Numbered from the stretch's first letter, positions 31,848 to 41,974 are shown. The stretch is 64,000 bases of DNA from Leclercia pneumoniae (GCF_017348915.1 NZ_CP071383.1:2604001-2668000); one strand, 5' to 3'. The notes: generated from the sequence alone by a model not told the origin. Made by a program: numbers and translations.

Positions 31848-34225
31848 GGCGTCAGCCTGCAGGTAAGTGGACCGTATGTCTGCAGCTTATGGTCCGGGTT
31901 GGCGGCCAGTGTGAGGGTGACCTTGCAGGTTTTGCCTTCCGGGGTGCGCACCTCTAACGGATTGATGTCGTTCAGATCCTCGAGCCAGGCGATACCGTCA
32001 TACCCCACGGTAGCGTTGGAGTGCGACGCCCGTCGAACCTGACTGCCCAACGGAATAGCATGCCCTTCCCCATCGTGCAGAATCACGCTGGCGACGCGCT
32101 CCTGTTCCATCGGAAAATCAACCAGATAACCGCTATTACGGCGCAGGGCGACCCGGCGTTCGGTCTCTTTCAGCCGGGTATCGGCAGGGAGATCGAGAGT
32201 GTTAATGCTGTAGCTGGCGGGATAATAGGCCGAGACGCCGCTAACCAGCAGATAGCCATTCCTGTTCGTTTTTCCGACCGGCTGGTTTTCATAGCTGACC
32301 GGCACGTCCGGCTGCCCGTCGGTGCTGATGACTACGAAGGCGTCGTTGATCTTATTGGCGGCAAAGAGTTCGCCATCCATCAGCACCACCGAACCTAACG
32401 CTTCGCCCCACCAGGTCATCATGTCACGTTCGCCGTAACCGCCGCCCTGCACTTCAATATTGTTATTGCGCCAGCCCAGCGACGCCTGCTGATAGTTGCT
32501 GGAGCGGGACTGCCGCGCCAGCGCCATGTTCCAGCTAAAGCCGCCGTCGGTCGGCATCGAATGGTTGTAATTGAGACGCTGGGTACTGCCCGAATCCGGC
32601 GTATTCTCCAGAGTTACCGCAGCACTGTCGCGCTCGCCAAGCGGAATTTGCAACGACATGGCCACGGTCCAGTCGCCGCGCTGCTGATCCCGGCTGGCGG
32701 CCAGATAGATACTGCTGCTGCCCCAGAGATTGCGGCTCCAGGAGAGGTTAAGCAGCTCGGTTTTCTGGCTATCAAAACTCTCTACGCCAATCCATGCCGC
32801 ACCGATGTTGCCGTAATCGCCGAGGTTAACGCTCACGGAGTATTGATCCGTATTGCGGCTGAGACTGGCAATAGGCTGGTTGTATTCGTCATAAATCGTA
32901 GGCTGATCGTACAGCGCCAGGTTACCAAAGCCGCGATCGCGGCGGCTGTGCTGGGTAGCAAGACTGAATGCGCTGGTACTGTACTGATAACCCCAGTTGA
33001 TCTGCTCCCCGTCGTCGCCGCGCATTCGGCTGTGAGACAAGGCGGTATTCACTACCCCAAAGCGACCCAGTTTAACCACCGTGCCTGCCCCGCCAAGAGC
33101 CAGCTCCTCCGCCCCCTCAACGTGTCCTTCAAGAGTGAGCCAGTCGGTCAAACCATAGCGGTAGGATCCGCTGCCCGCCGCCGGGCCGTAGTCGAAATTT
33201 TCAATCCCGTAGTTACGTCGCAGGCTCCCGAGGGTTATCGCCCCGTCGCTCAGCCCCTCTTTGAGCAGTTCGCTGGTGACGTAAAACGGAAGTGTGGTGC
33301 TTACCTGGCGACCAAGCGCGTCGGTGGTGACCAGAACCGCATCACCCGCGCCGTTGATATAAGGAAGGTTGGTCAGGGTGAAGGGGCCCGGCTGTAATCG
33401 GGTGGAGCCAGCCCGGTAGCCATTCACAAAGAGATCCACCGACGTTGGCACCGCCGCCTCGCCGGAAAATTCCGGCAGTGGCCAGGTCACAAGATCCGGG
33501 CGCAGCGAGAAGTCACGGCCGTAGCTGATACCGCCCATGCGCACGCTGCTGCTCCAGCTCAGGGCATCGCTGATCACATCCCCGGCGCTCCAGGTGATGG
33601 CGTCATCTTCATTGGTTACCAGCAGCGTCGTGTCGTAGCGCACATACCCCTCCTGCTGGCCACCGCCAGAGAAGTTTTGCCGGTAATAACCGGTCGAGGA
33701 TAATGAACCCCGGTCGTCAAAATAGCGGAATTCATGCCAGAGAGAGGCTTGCCCGCCCGCGTGCTCGGTTTTGCTGGAGTAGAAGTCATAGTTCAGCAGC
33801 GCCCCTCTGCCGTAACGCGGTTTGCTCTGGGCAGGCGTGCCGCCGAAGGGGGTAACCCTGGCAGAGATCCAGTCTCGCGGCACGCTCAGCAATAGACGCT
33901 GGCCGGCGCTATCATATTCGGTTCTGACGCCGGTTAGCTGCGCCAGATTGACCTCGCCTGGCGGCACTTTTTCCGGCGGTAGTCCGGCGCGCAGCAGATC
34001 GGCGCTGGAGATCCAGAACTCACCGTTACGCTGGCTCACAGGCACTACCTGTCCGGTGTCGTAATGGTTAACGATCAACCCCAGTTGAAATACGGCTTCG
34101 TCATTTAACGACTGCGGTGCAGGTGGCGGCGGTAAAGCGTCATCGCCGGTTTCTGCCCAGCTTGCGGTCGACAGACAAAGCAGCATCATCATGGTCGGTT
34201 TCAGTTGACGGGGGCCGACTGCCAT
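31844..34225 (-). CDS. Csu-type outer-membrane usher
   Basis: The 793-residue usher (CsuD-like) forms the outer-membrane pore that assembles and secretes pilus subunits. After a signal peptide (about 1-24) an N-terminal chaperone-binding domain precedes the beta-barrel. Usher-family patterns include GGISYGRDFSLRPDLVTWPLP, VDLFVNGYRAG and PFTLTNLPYINGAGDA (about 250-300) around the plug, and a small C-terminal domain with two Cys residues (CKVTLTL and GPLTCRL). It overlaps the chaperone gene by 25 bases. Confidence 0.9.
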   Translation of the reverse strand: MAVGPRQLKPTMMMLLCLSTASWAETGDDALPPPPAPQSLNDEAVFQLGLIVNHYDTGQVVPVSQRNGEFWISSADLLRAGLPPEKVPPGEVNLAQLTGVRTEYDSAGQRLLLSVPRDWISARVTPFGGTPAQSKPRYGRGALLNYDFYSSKTEHAGGQASLWHEFRYFDDRGSLSSTGYYRQNFSGGGQQEGYVRYDTTLLVTNEDDAITWSAGDVISDALSWSSSVRMGGISYGRDFSLRPDLVTWPLPEFSGEAAVPTSVDLFVNGYRAGSTRLQPGPFTLTNLPYINGAGDAVLVTTDALGRQVSTTLPFYVTSELLKEGLSDGAITLGSLRRNYGIENFDYGPAAGSGSYRYGLTDWLTLEGHVEGAEELALGGAGTVVKLGRFGVVNTALSHSRMRGDDGEQINWGYQYSTSAFSLATQHSRRDRGFGNLALYDQPTIYDEYNQPIASLSRNTDQYSVSVNLGDYGNIGAAWIGVESFDSQKTELLNLSWSRNLWGSSSIYLAASRDQQRGDWTVAMSLQIPLGERDSAAVTLENTPDSGSTQRLNYNHSMPTDGGFSWNMALARQSRSSNYQQASLGWRNNNIEVQGGGYGERDMMTWWGEALGSVVLMDGELFAANKINDAFVVISTDGQPDVPVSYENQPVGKTNRNGYLLVSGVSAYYPASYSINTLDLPADTRLKETERRVALRRNSGYLVDFPMEQERVASVILHDGEGHAIPLGSQVRRASHSNATVGYDGIAWLEDLNDINPLEVRTPEGKTCKVTLTLAANPDHKLQTYGPLTCRLTP

Positions 34226-34959
34226 CGCGTATCCCGGGCATTAATTTCCGCACTCATCTGTCCCGGCTGGCCAATCCCGGCAGGCAACGGCCAGCTGCGT
34301 TCGCTGCCCGGTAAAACATAGCCGAGCAAACCATCCGCGATAGTTCGTTGCTGCCCGCCCTGCGAAAGGGTGACCTTGCTTAAGCGAACATGCACGTCGC
34401 TGCGGTTACGCACCTGTAGCGCCGGTTGTCCATTGTCGCGAACTACTCGCCAGCTCAGGGCATTGGTATCGACCAGAGCGTGATGCTCACCCTCTTTAAT
34501 GGTCGGGATCCCCTGTCCATAAACAAACAGCGGAATGGAGTAACGCATCTGCAGTTTCAGGCCCATTTGCGGCGTCGCGTTGTCCTGAGGCTGGGGAATT
34601 TCATCGACAATAATCCGGTAGGCCTGCTCGACGCCCACCGGCACATCACCTTGTTTAATCAGACGAATCAGCTGTTTACTGCCTTTCGCGATGGTGACGA
34701 TAGGAGGGCTGGCGACCACATCCTGCTGCGCGGTGTAGCGCTCAAGGCCATTCTCCTGCCGCCAGCGCACAATGCGCACCTGCATGGTGGTGGCGCTGTT
34801 TCCCTGATTCTGCACCCACAGCTCGGTCGCTTTGGTATCCGCAGAGAGCCAGGGATCGATTGGCCAGAGTAGAATGGTTGCCGCGCCGTGCGCCGTGCCT
34901 GCCGTGATGCCCAGCGCCATGGCTAACGCCAGCGCCCTGCCGGATGCAAATATCCTCAT
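34201..34959 (-). CDS. Csu-type periplasmic pilus chaperone
   Basis: A PapD-like chaperone (CsuC-like) of 252 residues that folds pilus subunits by donor-strand complementation. It has a signal peptide (about 1-25, AHG-AATI), a first Ig-like domain with alternating hydrophobic strand around VTIAKGSKQLIRLIKQ (the G1-type region with the conserved basic residue), YRIIVDEIPQ and a second Ig domain. Gene order pilin-pilin-chaperone-usher-adhesin is that of the Acinetobacter csu operon. Confidence 0.88.
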   Translation of the reverse strand: MRIFASGRALALAMALGITAGTAHGAATILLWPIDPWLSADTKATELWVQNQGNSATTMQVRIVRWRQENGLERYTAQQDVVASPPIVTIAKGSKQLIRLIKQGDVPVGVEQAYRIIVDEIPQPQDNATPQMGLKLQMRYSIPLFVYGQGIPTIKEGEHHALVDTNALSWRVVRDNGQPALQVRNRSDVHVRLSKVTLSQGGQQRTIADGLLGYVLPGSERSWPLPAGIGQPGQMSAEINARDTRWQSAPVN

Positions 34960-34974
34960 CGTCCTTCTCCCTAT

Positions 34975-35523
34975 TCACCATGACAAGGTCACGGTGAGTT
35001 GATCTGAATAGTTTCCTGCCGGGCTAAAGCCGGTCAGAAGCGCCACGCCAAAAAGTGGCAAGGCAATGTTATTGCTATTGGTATAGGCCACAGGAATGGC
35101 CTGGTTTACGCCGATTTCACTGTTGGCCCCAAGCGAACTGCTGCTGTAGAGGCGGTACGCCACGCGCTGAGTTCCTCCGCTGCGCTGCATGTTCCGTACC
35201 GAGGTGTAATACTGGCCACCGTCGATAGTCATGCTCAGCGCCACGCCGGGTGTACAGGCAATGCTGAGCGCGCCGTTAGGGACAAAACTGGTGCTGACCT
35301 GGCCTCTCTCCACCCCGGAGCGGGTACCAAAGTTGAGCGTCCCTAACACACTGCCCGTGCCAGCCATCACCGAGCATCCGGGAGTGATGGTGGCGTTAAC
35401 CCTGAACTGCTGGGTGGTGATCGCCTGAGCGCTCTGTGTCACCAGCAGCGCCAGGCTTAGGCAGAAAAATGTGCGCAGCTTCCCCTTACCCCGTGGCCGG
35501 AGCGATGCACTCTCTACGCGCAT
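34975..35523 (-). CDS. Csu-type minor pilin (spore-coat-U domain)
   Basis: A 182-residue secreted SCPU-domain protein, likely a minor or adaptor subunit (CsuA- or CsuB-like). An unusually long basic n-region precedes the hydrophobic signal core (RTFFCLSLALLVTQSAQA). The mature part has the N-terminal alternating strand QQFRVNATITPGCSV for donor-strand exchange, a Cys pair and the C-terminal NYSDQLTVTLSW. The ribosome site is weak; it lies 11 bp after the major pilin gene and may rely on coupling. Confidence 0.83.
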   Translation of the reverse strand: MRVESASLRPRGKGKLRTFFCLSLALLVTQSAQAITTQQFRVNATITPGCSVMAGTGSVLGTLNFGTRSGVERGQVSTSFVPNGALSIACTPGVALSMTIDGGQYYTSVRNMQRSGGTQRVAYRLYSSSSLGANSEIGVNQAIPVAYTNSNNIALPLFGVALLTGFSPAGNYSDQLTVTLSW

Positions 35524-35534
35524 TGCGGGACAGC

Positions 35535-36104
35535 TTAATAGGTGACGCTAACGTTGATGGTATCGGTGTAGGTGCCGGGAACAACCGTCACGCTGTTGCC
35601 ACCACCGGTAATTCGGCCATACAGCGTATAGCTGTTTACGCCCCCAGCGGTGGATGCAATCGGAAGCGGTGCGTTATTGGCAATGATATTGTTGTACCCG
35701 CTGTCGCTAAACAGACTATAAGCCACGCCCTGTGCGGCATTGGCCGTATTCACCAGATAGCGCGTTGGGGTCCCTGGCGTACCCACTACCGTACCAGGGG
35801 CCGTGGAGTTGGTGTTGCCGGTAATGGCGACCGTATAACTGTCGGTGGTGCACTGGATGGTAAAGGTATTGCCGCCGCTGGCCCCGGTAAGCTGGGTAGT
35901 CAGGGTGGAGAAAGTCGCCGGGTGAGTACCGAAGTCCAGAGTACCGAAGTTAATGCCGTTTTGCGTTGGCGATCCGTTGATCAAGCATCCGTTGGTCAAC
36001 GTCAGGGTTGCGCCAATCGTCCCGCTGCTGGTTACCGCCTGCGCCGAACCGGCACTTAACGCCAACAATGAACCTGTGAATATCGTGAGAAGTTTCCTGT
36101 TCAT
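35535..36104 (-). CDS. Csu-type major pilin (spore-coat-U domain)
   Basis: A 189-residue SCPU-domain protein, first gene of the pilus operon with a strong GGAGG site, so probably the main shaft subunit (CsuA/B-like). The signal peptide ends near AQA-VTSS. The mature N-terminus GTIGATLTLTNGCLING gives the donor strand and first Cys, and it ends in the conserved TYTDTINVSVTY. The composition is Thr/Gly/Asn-rich, as in other extracellular pilins. Confidence 0.86.
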   Translation of the reverse strand: MNRKLLTIFTGSLLALSAGSAQAVTSSGTIGATLTLTNGCLINGSPTQNGINFGTLDFGTHPATFSTLTTQLTGASGGNTFTIQCTTDSYTVAITGNTNSTAPGTVVGTPGTPTRYLVNTANAAQGVAYSLFSDSGYNNIIANNAPLPIASTAGGVNSYTLYGRITGGGNSVTVVPGTYTDTINVSVTY

Positions 36105-36523
36105 TTTCCACCCTCCAGAAAATGTTATCAGCCTTTGTCTATTTGGCTAACGCATAATTGGTGCTGACTCATTATTGTTATTTATGAGTCACTAAAATGA
36201 ATTTGGTTTACGGAACGACAATCAGCCACTTTTATTGCACTCTATCGGAAAAAACGGGTGTCAATTTTTAATGTGCATCAAAAACAATAACTTAAGGCAA
36301 TCCCACTTTTCCAGGATCGCTGTTTTTTAGCGTTTTAGCGATTTAATTTATGATCATGTTCGCAATTCAGGGCGCTGAAAGCTTTCAGGATAAATAGCCT
36401 GAAGGGGTTATATTTAAACTCTTATAATAAACAGTTAAGGATAGCTAAATAATAGGCGGGCTATTTATTCGAAATATATTTTGCAGAGGCGTTTTTTTTA
36501 CGAGGAAAAAGCAGAAAAGGGAT
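36105..36523. promoter_or_regulatory. AT-rich upstream region of the pilus operon
   Basis: A 420-bp stretch without a gene between cheW and the pilin gene, markedly more AT-rich than its flanks, as is common for H-NS-silenced pilus promoters. It contains an 8-bp inverted repeat TGACTCAT (36165-36172) / ATGAGTCA (36184-36191) in the probable leader, and several A/T tracts. No sigma-70 or sigma-28 promoter could be assigned with confidence. Confidence 0.5.
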
Positions 36524-36552
36524 AAAAAAACGGGAGGGATTCCCCTCCCGTT
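36524..36552 (-). terminator. Rho-independent terminator of motAB-cheAW
   Basis: AACGGGAGGG (36529-36538) and CCCTCCCGTT (36543-36552) form a perfect 10-bp stem with an ATTC loop. The A-run at 36524-36530 is the minus-strand U-tract. It lies 5 bases beyond the cheW stop and separates cheW from the pilus operon. Confidence 0.95.
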
Positions 36553-36557
36553 ACACA

Positions 36558-37061
36558 TCAGGCTACGTGCGTCGCGGCAATGTCCAGCAGTGCCATCTCA
36601 TCGCTGTTCAGTAACTTCTCGATGTTCACCAGAATCAGCATCCGCTCACCCAGCGCACCCAAACCGGTCAGGTACTCGGTTGACAGCGTCACCGCGAATT
36701 CTGGTGCCGGGCGAATCTGATCGGCAGTCAGGGAGAGGACATCAGAGACGCCATCCACCACAATGCCCACCACACGCTGACCGAGATTCAGTACGATCAC
36801 GACGGTGTTATCGTCATAATCCACGTCGCCCTGGCTGAACTTCACGCGCAGATCGACGATCGGCACGATGACGCCACGCAGGTTCGTTACGCCTTTAATG
36901 AATTCAGGCGTGTTAGCAATGCGAGTGACCTGATCATAGCCACGGATCTCCTGCACTTTCAGAATATCGATACCGTATTCTTCGTCACCTAAAGTGAATA
37001 CCAGGAATTCCTGCCCTGACGGCTCGCCGGCCAGCTTGGTTACATTACTCATACCGGTCAT
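36558..37061 (-). CDS. cheW: Chemotaxis coupling protein CheW
   Basis: Links CheA to the chemoreceptor tips. It has 167 residues, the E. coli length, with the two SH3-like subdomains. Conserved stretches include [29 protein letters not shown] and [13 protein letters not shown]. It is the last gene of the motAB-cheAW operon. In E. coli tar follows directly; here a pilus operon intervenes. Confidence 0.98.
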   Translation of the reverse strand: MTGMSNVTKLAGEPSGQEFLVFTLGDEEYGIDILKVQEIRGYDQVTRIANTPEFIKGVTNLRGVIVPIVDLRVKFSQGDVDYDDNTVVIVLNLGQRVVGIVVDGVSDVLSLTADQIRPAPEFAVTLSTEYLTGLGALGERMLILVNIEKLLNSDEMALLDIAATHVA

Positions 37062-37082
37062 GTTATTACCTTCTTAACAGTA

Positions 37083-39101
37083 TCAGGCGGCTGTGTACGC
37101 CACACGTTGTTCACGATTTAAACCCTGAAGCGCCGAAACATCGACGATCAGCGCCACGCTGCCATCCCCAAGGATGGTGGCGGCTGAAATTCCAGGCACT
37201 TTGCGGTAGTTGCTTTCCAGGTTCTTCACCACGACCTGGTGCTGGCCAATCAGCTGATCGACCAGCAGCGCATAACGACGACCCGCGCTCTGCAGAATGA
37301 CCACAATCCCCTGCGTCGCCTCGGTTTTGGCCCCTGCCACATCGAACACTTTCCACAATTCCACCAGCGGCAGGTACTCGCCACGCACTTCCAGTACGCG
37401 CTCACCACCCGCCAGCGGATGCAGATCTTCTTCGCGCGGCTGCAGTGATTCCATTACTGCGTTCAACGGCAGAATGAACACTTCGCCTGCCACTTTGACT
37501 GACATACCGTCGAGGATCGCCAGGGTCAGCGGCAGCAGGATACGAATAGTGGTACCGGAGCCCTGCTTAGACTGAATCTCAACGTGGCCGCCCATCTCCT
37601 GGATGTTACGTTTCACCACGTCCATGCCCACACCGCGGCCAGAGACGTCGGTCACCTGCTCGGCGGTGGAGAAGCCAGGGGCGAAGATCAGCATGCCCAC
37701 TTCTTCGTCGGTCATGTTTTCACTGACTGCCATCCCCTGGGAGATCGCCTTCGCCAGAATACGCTCGCGGTTAAGGCCTGCCCCGTCATCGGTCACTTCG
37801 ATGCAGATGTTTCCGCCCTGGTGTTCCGCAGAGAGAATCAGATTCCCGACCGGTGATTTACCTGCGTTCACGCGGGTTTCCGGCAGCTCGATGCCGTGGT
37901 CGAGGCTGTTACGCACCAGGTGCGTTAACGGATCGATAATGCGCTCGATCAGGCTCTTATCCAGCTCGGTGGAGCTGCCCATTAGAGTCAGTTCGATCTG
38001 CTTATTCAGCTTGCCCGCGAGGTCACGCACCAGACGCGGGAAGCGGCTGAAGACGTATTCCATCGGCATCATACGGATCGACATAACCGATTCTTGCAGA
38101 TCACGGGCGTTGCGTTGCAGCTGGCCCATGCTGGTGATCAGGTCACCGTGGTTGACCGGATCCAGCTCGTTCGAGCGCTGGGCCAACATTGACTGGGTAA
38201 TCACTAGCTCGCCCACCAGGTTGATCAGCTGATCGACTTTTTCAACCGCCACGCGGATGCTGGTCGATTCGCTGGAGCGCGCCGCCGGTTTTTCCGCGCG
38301 GTTTGGCGCGGCCGCTTCGCGAGGCGCGGCTTTTACTGCCGGTGCGGCAGGAACGACGGCCGGTGCAGCCGGGGTTTCGGCAACCGCGACCACCTCAACG
38401 GCGGCTGGCTCGACGGCAGCTGGCGTTTCAAAGCTAATCTGATCCGGTTCAATCACGAAGCAGAGCACCGCCACAACATCATCTTTACCGATGTCGCCAT
38501 TCAGGGTCGCGGCAAGGGTATCTTTCCCTTTCACCACGTCGCTCAGCGTAGCGAGGTTGCTCAGCTCTTCTTCGAGAAGGTTAACTTCGCTCTCTTTCAG
38601 ACCAGACAGCACGATACGCAGACGATCGTCCTGGGCTGGTACCGCGGCAGGGGCGGTCTCTACAACGCTCAGTTTCGCCGGCGCAACGGCAGGTACCGCC
38701 GCTTCGCCTTTGGCTTCCAGCGCTAACTGGCGCAGAGCGTTGCAGATATATTCAAAGCTGGCGGCATCCGGCTCTTGCGAGCTTTTATAGGCGTCGAGCT
38801 GTTCCTGCATAATATCTTTGGTTTCCAAAAACAGGTTGATAATATCGGTATTGAGCTGCATCTCACCGCGCCGCGCTTCATCCAGCAGGTTCTCCATTAA
38901 ATGGGTCGTCTCCTGCAGAATGGTGAAACCAAAGGTTCCGGCGCCTCCTTTTATAGAGTGCGCAGCACGAAAGATGGCGTTGAGCTGCTCAGAGTCCGGT
39001 GCTTCGGGCACCAGGTCCAGCAGGTGTTGCTCCATATCAGCCAACAGTTCGTCGGCTTCATCAAAAAACGTCTGGTAAAAATCGCTAATATCCATGCTCA
39101 C
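37083..39101 (-). CDS. cheA: Chemotaxis sensor histidine kinase CheA
   Basis: The kinase that phosphorylates CheY and CheB under receptor control. It has 672 residues, somewhat longer than the E. coli protein (654) because of Ala/Pro-rich linkers around P2 (about 130-160 and 235-275). The P1 phospho-His48 is in [15 protein letters not shown]3 dimerisation, the P4 ATPase (NSLDHGIE N-box, [16 protein letters not shown]) and the P5 CheW-like domain follow. Met98 corresponds to the internal start of the short form CheA-S in E. coli. Confidence 0.98.
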   Translation of the reverse strand: MSMDISDFYQTFFDEADELLADMEQHLLDLVPEAPDSEQLNAIFRAAHSIKGGAGTFGFTILQETTHLMENLLDEARRGEMQLNTDIINLFLETKDIMQEQLDAYKSSQEPDAASFEYICNALRQLALEAKGEAAVPAVAPAKLSVVETAPAAVPAQDDRLRIVLSGLKESEVNLLEEELSNLATLSDVVKGKDTLAATLNGDIGKDDVVAVLCFVIEPDQISFETPAAVEPAAVEVVAVAETPAAPAVVPAAPAVKAAPREAAAPNRAEKPAARSSESTSIRVAVEKVDQLINLVGELVITQSMLAQRSNELDPVNHGDLITSMGQLQRNARDLQESVMSIRMMPMEYVFSRFPRLVRDLAGKLNKQIELTLMGSSTELDKSLIERIIDPLTHLVRNSLDHGIELPETRVNAGKSPVGNLILSAEHQGGNICIEVTDDGAGLNRERILAKAISQGMAVSENMTDEEVGMLIFAPGFSTAEQVTDVSGRGVGMDVVKRNIQEMGGHVEIQSKQGSGTTIRILLPLTLAILDGMSVKVAGEVFILPLNAVMESLQPREEDLHPLAGGERVLEVRGEYLPLVELWKVFDVAGAKTEATQGIVVILQSAGRRYALLVDQLIGQHQVVVKNLESNYRKVPGISAATILGDGSVALIVDVSALQGLNREQRVAYTAA

Positions 39102-39105
39102 GCTA

Positions 39106-40035
39106 TCACCTCGGATTGGCTGGTGGCGATGTTGGAACGGCAGCCGAAGGCAAGGCGCCAGGCTGTTTCAAATCATCCAGTGACTCACTCTGACTCTCGG
39201 CGTTTTCATGCAGGATGGCCTGCTCCGCCTGGTTGTTGAGCACTAAAAGACTAATACGACGGTTAATGGCATCATCCGGGCCGCGATCGCTCATGCGCAT
39301 GGTTGCGGCCATGCCGACAACCCGCAGCACTTTGCCATCGTCCAGGCCACCTATCACTAATTCGCGGCGGGAGGCGTTAGCGCGATCCGCAGAGAGCTCC
39401 CAGTTGCTATACCCTTTTTCACCGTTGGCATACGGGAAGTCATCGGTGTGGCCGGAGAGGCTAATTCGGTTCGGGATCCCGTTCAGCACCGGGGCGATCC
39501 CGCGCAGAATATCGCGCATGTAGGGCTCCACTTCGGCGCTGCCGGTTTTAAACATCGGGCGATTCTGGCTGTCGATGATTTGAATACGCAGCCCTTCCTG
39601 CACCAGATCGATCTTCAAATGCGGACGCAGCGCACGCAGTTTCGGATCCGCCTCGATCAACTGGTCGAGATCGCCGCGCAGTTTTTGCAGGCGACTGCGC
39701 TCCATGCGTTTTTTCAGCTCGTCGATGTTCGGTTCGCGTTTCACTTCGCCCTTGGACTGGGTGTAGTCATCGCCCCCGCCAGGAATCGGGCTATCGCTAT
39801 TGGAGATACGCTGCCCACCGGTCACCGCCGTCGCCAGCGGGGTACGGAAGTATTCGGCAATCTGGATCAGCTCTTTCGGGCTGGAGATTGAAATCAGCCA
39901 CATCACAAGGAAAAACGCCATCATCGCGGTCATAAAGTCCGCATACGCGATTTTCCACGAGCCATGGGAACCGTGCCCATGGCTTTTGTGTTTGCGTTTT
40001 TTAACTATGACGATGGGATGGGACTGGTTTTTCAT
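39106..40035 (-). CDS. motB: Flagellar stator protein MotB
   Basis: The stator subunit anchored to peptidoglycan, 309 residues. The single membrane helix (about 29-50) carries the proton-binding Asp in [21 protein letters not shown]. The C-terminal OmpA-like domain shows [11 protein letters not shown] and the [13 protein letters not shown] motif, which contact peptidoglycan. It overlaps motA by 4 bases. Confidence 0.97.
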   Translation of the reverse strand: MKNQSHPIVIVKKRKHKSHGHGSHGSWKIAYADFMTAMMAFFLVMWLISISSPKELIQIAEYFRTPLATAVTGGQRISNSDSPIPGGGDDYTQSKGEVKREPNIDELKKRMERSRLQKLRGDLDQLIEADPKLRALRPHLKIDLVQEGLRIQIIDSQNRPMFKTGSAEVEPYMRDILRGIAPVLNGIPNRISLSGHTDDFPYANGEKGYSNWELSADRANASRRELVIGGLDDGKVLRVVGMAATMRMSDRGPDDAINRRISLLVLNNQAEQAILHENAESQSESLDDLKQPGALPSAAVPTSPPANPR

Positions 40036-40919
40036 GCGTCCTCAGTGGTCGTCTGTTGGTTGGGGTTTTTCACCGCACGCACGTGTTCTTCCAGTTCGAT
40101 AAACGACGGACGCTCGCTGGAGTAGAGGGTCTTACGCCCAAATTCCACTGCAATTGGCGGGGCATAGCCATTAAGGTTGGAGAGCAGCGTGATCTTGACG
40201 CACTGCATCATCTTGGTGGTTTCGGCGCTCTTCTGACGCAGTACGGAAGCCAGCGGCGAGATAAAGCCGTACGCCAGCAGGATCCCGAGGAAGGTACCCA
40301 CCATGGCGTGGGCAATCAGCGCCCCCAGCTCTGCCGCGGGACGATCCGCCGAAGCCAGGGCGTGTACCACCCCCATTACCGCGGCCACGATCCCGAACGC
40401 CGGCAGGGAATCCCCCACCAATGCCAGGCTATTCGCCGGCACTTCGGATTCGCTTTCATGGGTTTCGATCTCTTCGTCCATCAGGGCTTCGATCTCGAAG
40501 GTGTTCATGTTGCCGCTGATGATCAGACGCAGGTAGTCAACGATGAAATCGAGCATGACGGTATCCGCGATAATACGTGGATAGCTCGCGAAGATTTCGC
40601 TCTCTTTCGGGTTTTCGATATCCCGTTCAAGCGAGAACATCCCCTGCTGACGCGACTTCGCCATCAGGCGATACAGCAGTGCCAGCAAGTCCATGTACAT
40701 ACTTTTGGTGTATTTAGAACGACGGAACAGCAAAGGTAACGCCTTCAGCGTCCCCTTGATCGCTTTACCGTTGTTACCAACGATAAAGGCCCCCACCCCT
40801 GCGCCGCCGATAATGATCAGCTCGGCCGGTTGATAGAGTGCCCCAAGGTGCCCGCCGGTCATCATGTAACCGCCGAAAACTGTACCGAGAACAACCAGGT
40901 AACCTAATAAGATAAGCAC
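40032..40919 (-). CDS. motA: Flagellar stator protein MotA
   Basis: The proton-channel stator subunit that exerts torque on FliG, 295 residues with four membrane segments. The charged cytoplasmic loop residues sit around [19 protein letters not shown] and the pore prolines in the [18 protein letters not shown] region. Translation starts at GTG (40919), preceded by GGAAGGATG. It heads motAB-cheAW, whose sigma-28 promoter lies in the flhC 3' end. Confidence 0.97.
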   Translation of the reverse strand: MLILLGYLVVLGTVFGGYMMTGGHLGALYQPAELIIIGGAGVGAFIVGNNGKAIKGTLKALPLLFRRSKYTKSMYMDLLALLYRLMAKSRQQGMFSLERDIENPKESEIFASYPRIIADTVMLDFIVDYLRLIISGNMNTFEIEALMDEEIETHESESEVPANSLALVGDSLPAFGIVAAVMGVVHALASADRPAAELGALIAHAMVGTFLGILLAYGFISPLASVLRQKSAETTKMMQCVKITLLSNLNGYAPPIAVEFGRKTLYSSERPSFIELEEHVRAVKNPNQQTTTEDA

Positions 40920-40986
40920 GACATCATCCTTCCGCTAGTGACTTTCGCAGGATGCGCAGCTCGGGAGGTTTAGCCAAACGGCGGGT

Positions 40987-41019
40987 AAAAAAAAGCAGCG
41001 GTAATCACTTACCGCTGCT
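40987..41019 (-). terminator. Terminator between flhC and motA (also the MotR 3' end)
   Basis: AGCAGCGGTAA (40994-41004) and TTACCGCTGCT (41009-41019) form a perfect 11-bp stem with an A-run at 40987-40994 giving a minus-strand U-tract. It ends flhDC mRNA. Because the motA sigma-28 promoter lies upstream of it, it must be partly read through for motA expression. Confidence 0.95.
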
Positions 41020-41079
41020 GGAATCTTGCCCACACGTAAGGGTTAAACAGCCTGTTCGATCTGTTCATCCAGCAGTTGT
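40987..41079 (-). ncRNA. motR: MotR small RNA (sigma-28 dependent)
   Basis: In E. coli MotR is a roughly 93-nt Hfq-bound small RNA made from the motA sigma-28 promoter that lies in the end of flhC. Here a sigma-28 promoter at 41086-41112 predicts a start near 41079 and the strong terminator ends at about 40987, giving about 93 nt. Identification is by position, promoter and size; the seed region was not compared. Confidence 0.7.
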
Positions 41080-41621
41080 GGAATAATATCGGCAGCCTCC
41101 CGGGAAAGTTTACGTCTTTTTACGGCTCGGGATGGAGGCTGGCACAAACTACAGGCGAAGCTGCCTGCAGGCTGATGAGCGTGGGTGATAAAGTTGCCGC
41201 CGCAGCAGTTGCAGCGAGAGAGTTCCAACATTCCGCTTTCAACGAAACGCACCAGTGTCCAGGCACGCGTCAGTGCCAGCAAAGGCTCCTCTTCCGGCTG
41301 TGGACACTGTTCAAGATAGAGTTTGTAGGCTTTGATAACGGCATCAACGCCGCTGCATAAGCCAGTCTTCAGTAAATACTGCCAGGCATTGCAGAACATC
41401 GAAGCGTGAATGTTCTGCTCCCAGGTCATAAACCAGTCGGTTGAGAACGGCAGCATGCCTTTCGGCGGAGGGCTACCGCGCAGCTCTTTGTACAGTTTGA
41501 TAAGGCGACCACGGCTCAGCTGAGTCTCGCTTTCCAGCATTTGCAAACGAGCACCAAGCGTAATCAGTTCCATCGCTAACTGAATGTCTCGCGCTTCCTG
41601 AACAATGCTTTTTTCGCTCAT
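41043..41621 (-). CDS. flhC: Flagellar master regulator subunit FlhC
   Basis: Forms the FlhD4C2 activator of class-2 flagellar genes. It has 192 residues from the second of two adjacent ATGs, the E. coli length. The four Cys residues of the zinc site are visible as CNCCGG and CSLC (about 137-160). It is translationally coupled to flhD (TGATGATG). The 3' end of the gene doubles as the motA promoter. Confidence 0.98.
   Translation of the reverse strand: MSEKSIVQEARDIQLAMELITLGARLQMLESETQLSRGRLIKLYKELRGSPPPKGMLPFSTDWFMTWEQNIHASMFCNAWQYLLKTGLCSGVDAVIKAYKLYLEQCPQPEEEPLLALTRAWTLVRFVESGMLELSRCNCCGGNFITHAHQPAGSFACSLCQPPSRAVKRRKLSREAADIIPQLLDEQIEQAV
41086..41112 (-). promoter_or_regulatory. Sigma-28 promoter inside flhC (motA/MotR)
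   Basis: On the minus strand TAAA (41109-41112), 15 bases, then GCCGATAT (41086-41093), matching TAAA-N15-GCCGATAA at all but the last base. It is embedded in the last 25 codons of flhC. Confidence 0.9.
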
Positions 41622-41623
41622 CA

Positions 41624-41974
41624 TCAGGCCCTTTTTTTCCTTGCCGCATCATCAGGCTGGCTGATTTCGTTGAGCAGGCGTGTCGAGAGTAAAATACCGG
41701 TATGGACCTGTTGCAGATCGTCAACACGGGATTCTTGAGTGAGACGCGTAATAGCCTGAGGATTATCGAAGCGGAACTGGCAAACCAGCTGATTCGTCTC
41801 GGCTAATTTAACCATCTGTGGCAGTGTTAATCCGCCCAGAGAGGTCGCCATCTCTTCGTTGATACCCAGTCGGAACATAGCGGACGCCTTGTCCTGGCTA
41901 ATCAAGCGCTGTGCTAGCAATAAATATGACAAGTTGATGTCATAAACGTGTTTTAGCAACTCGGATGTATGCAT
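41624..41974 (-). CDS. flhD: Flagellar master regulator subunit FlhD
   Basis: Partner of FlhC; 116 residues from MHTSELLKH, matching E. coli FlhD. A second ATG three codons upstream (MGK) is also possible; GGGA lies close to both. The sequence [10 protein letters not shown]-like helix, the dimer region and the C-terminal IHTG-like segment [13 protein letters not shown] are conserved. Its long upstream region (about 790 bp to uspC) carries a perfect CRP site. Confidence 0.97.
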   Translation of the reverse strand: MHTSELLKHVYDINLSYLLLAQRLISQDKASAMFRLGINEEMATSLGGLTLPQMVKLAETNQLVCQFRFDNPQAITRLTQESRVDDLQQVHTGILLSTRLLNEISQPDDAARKKRA

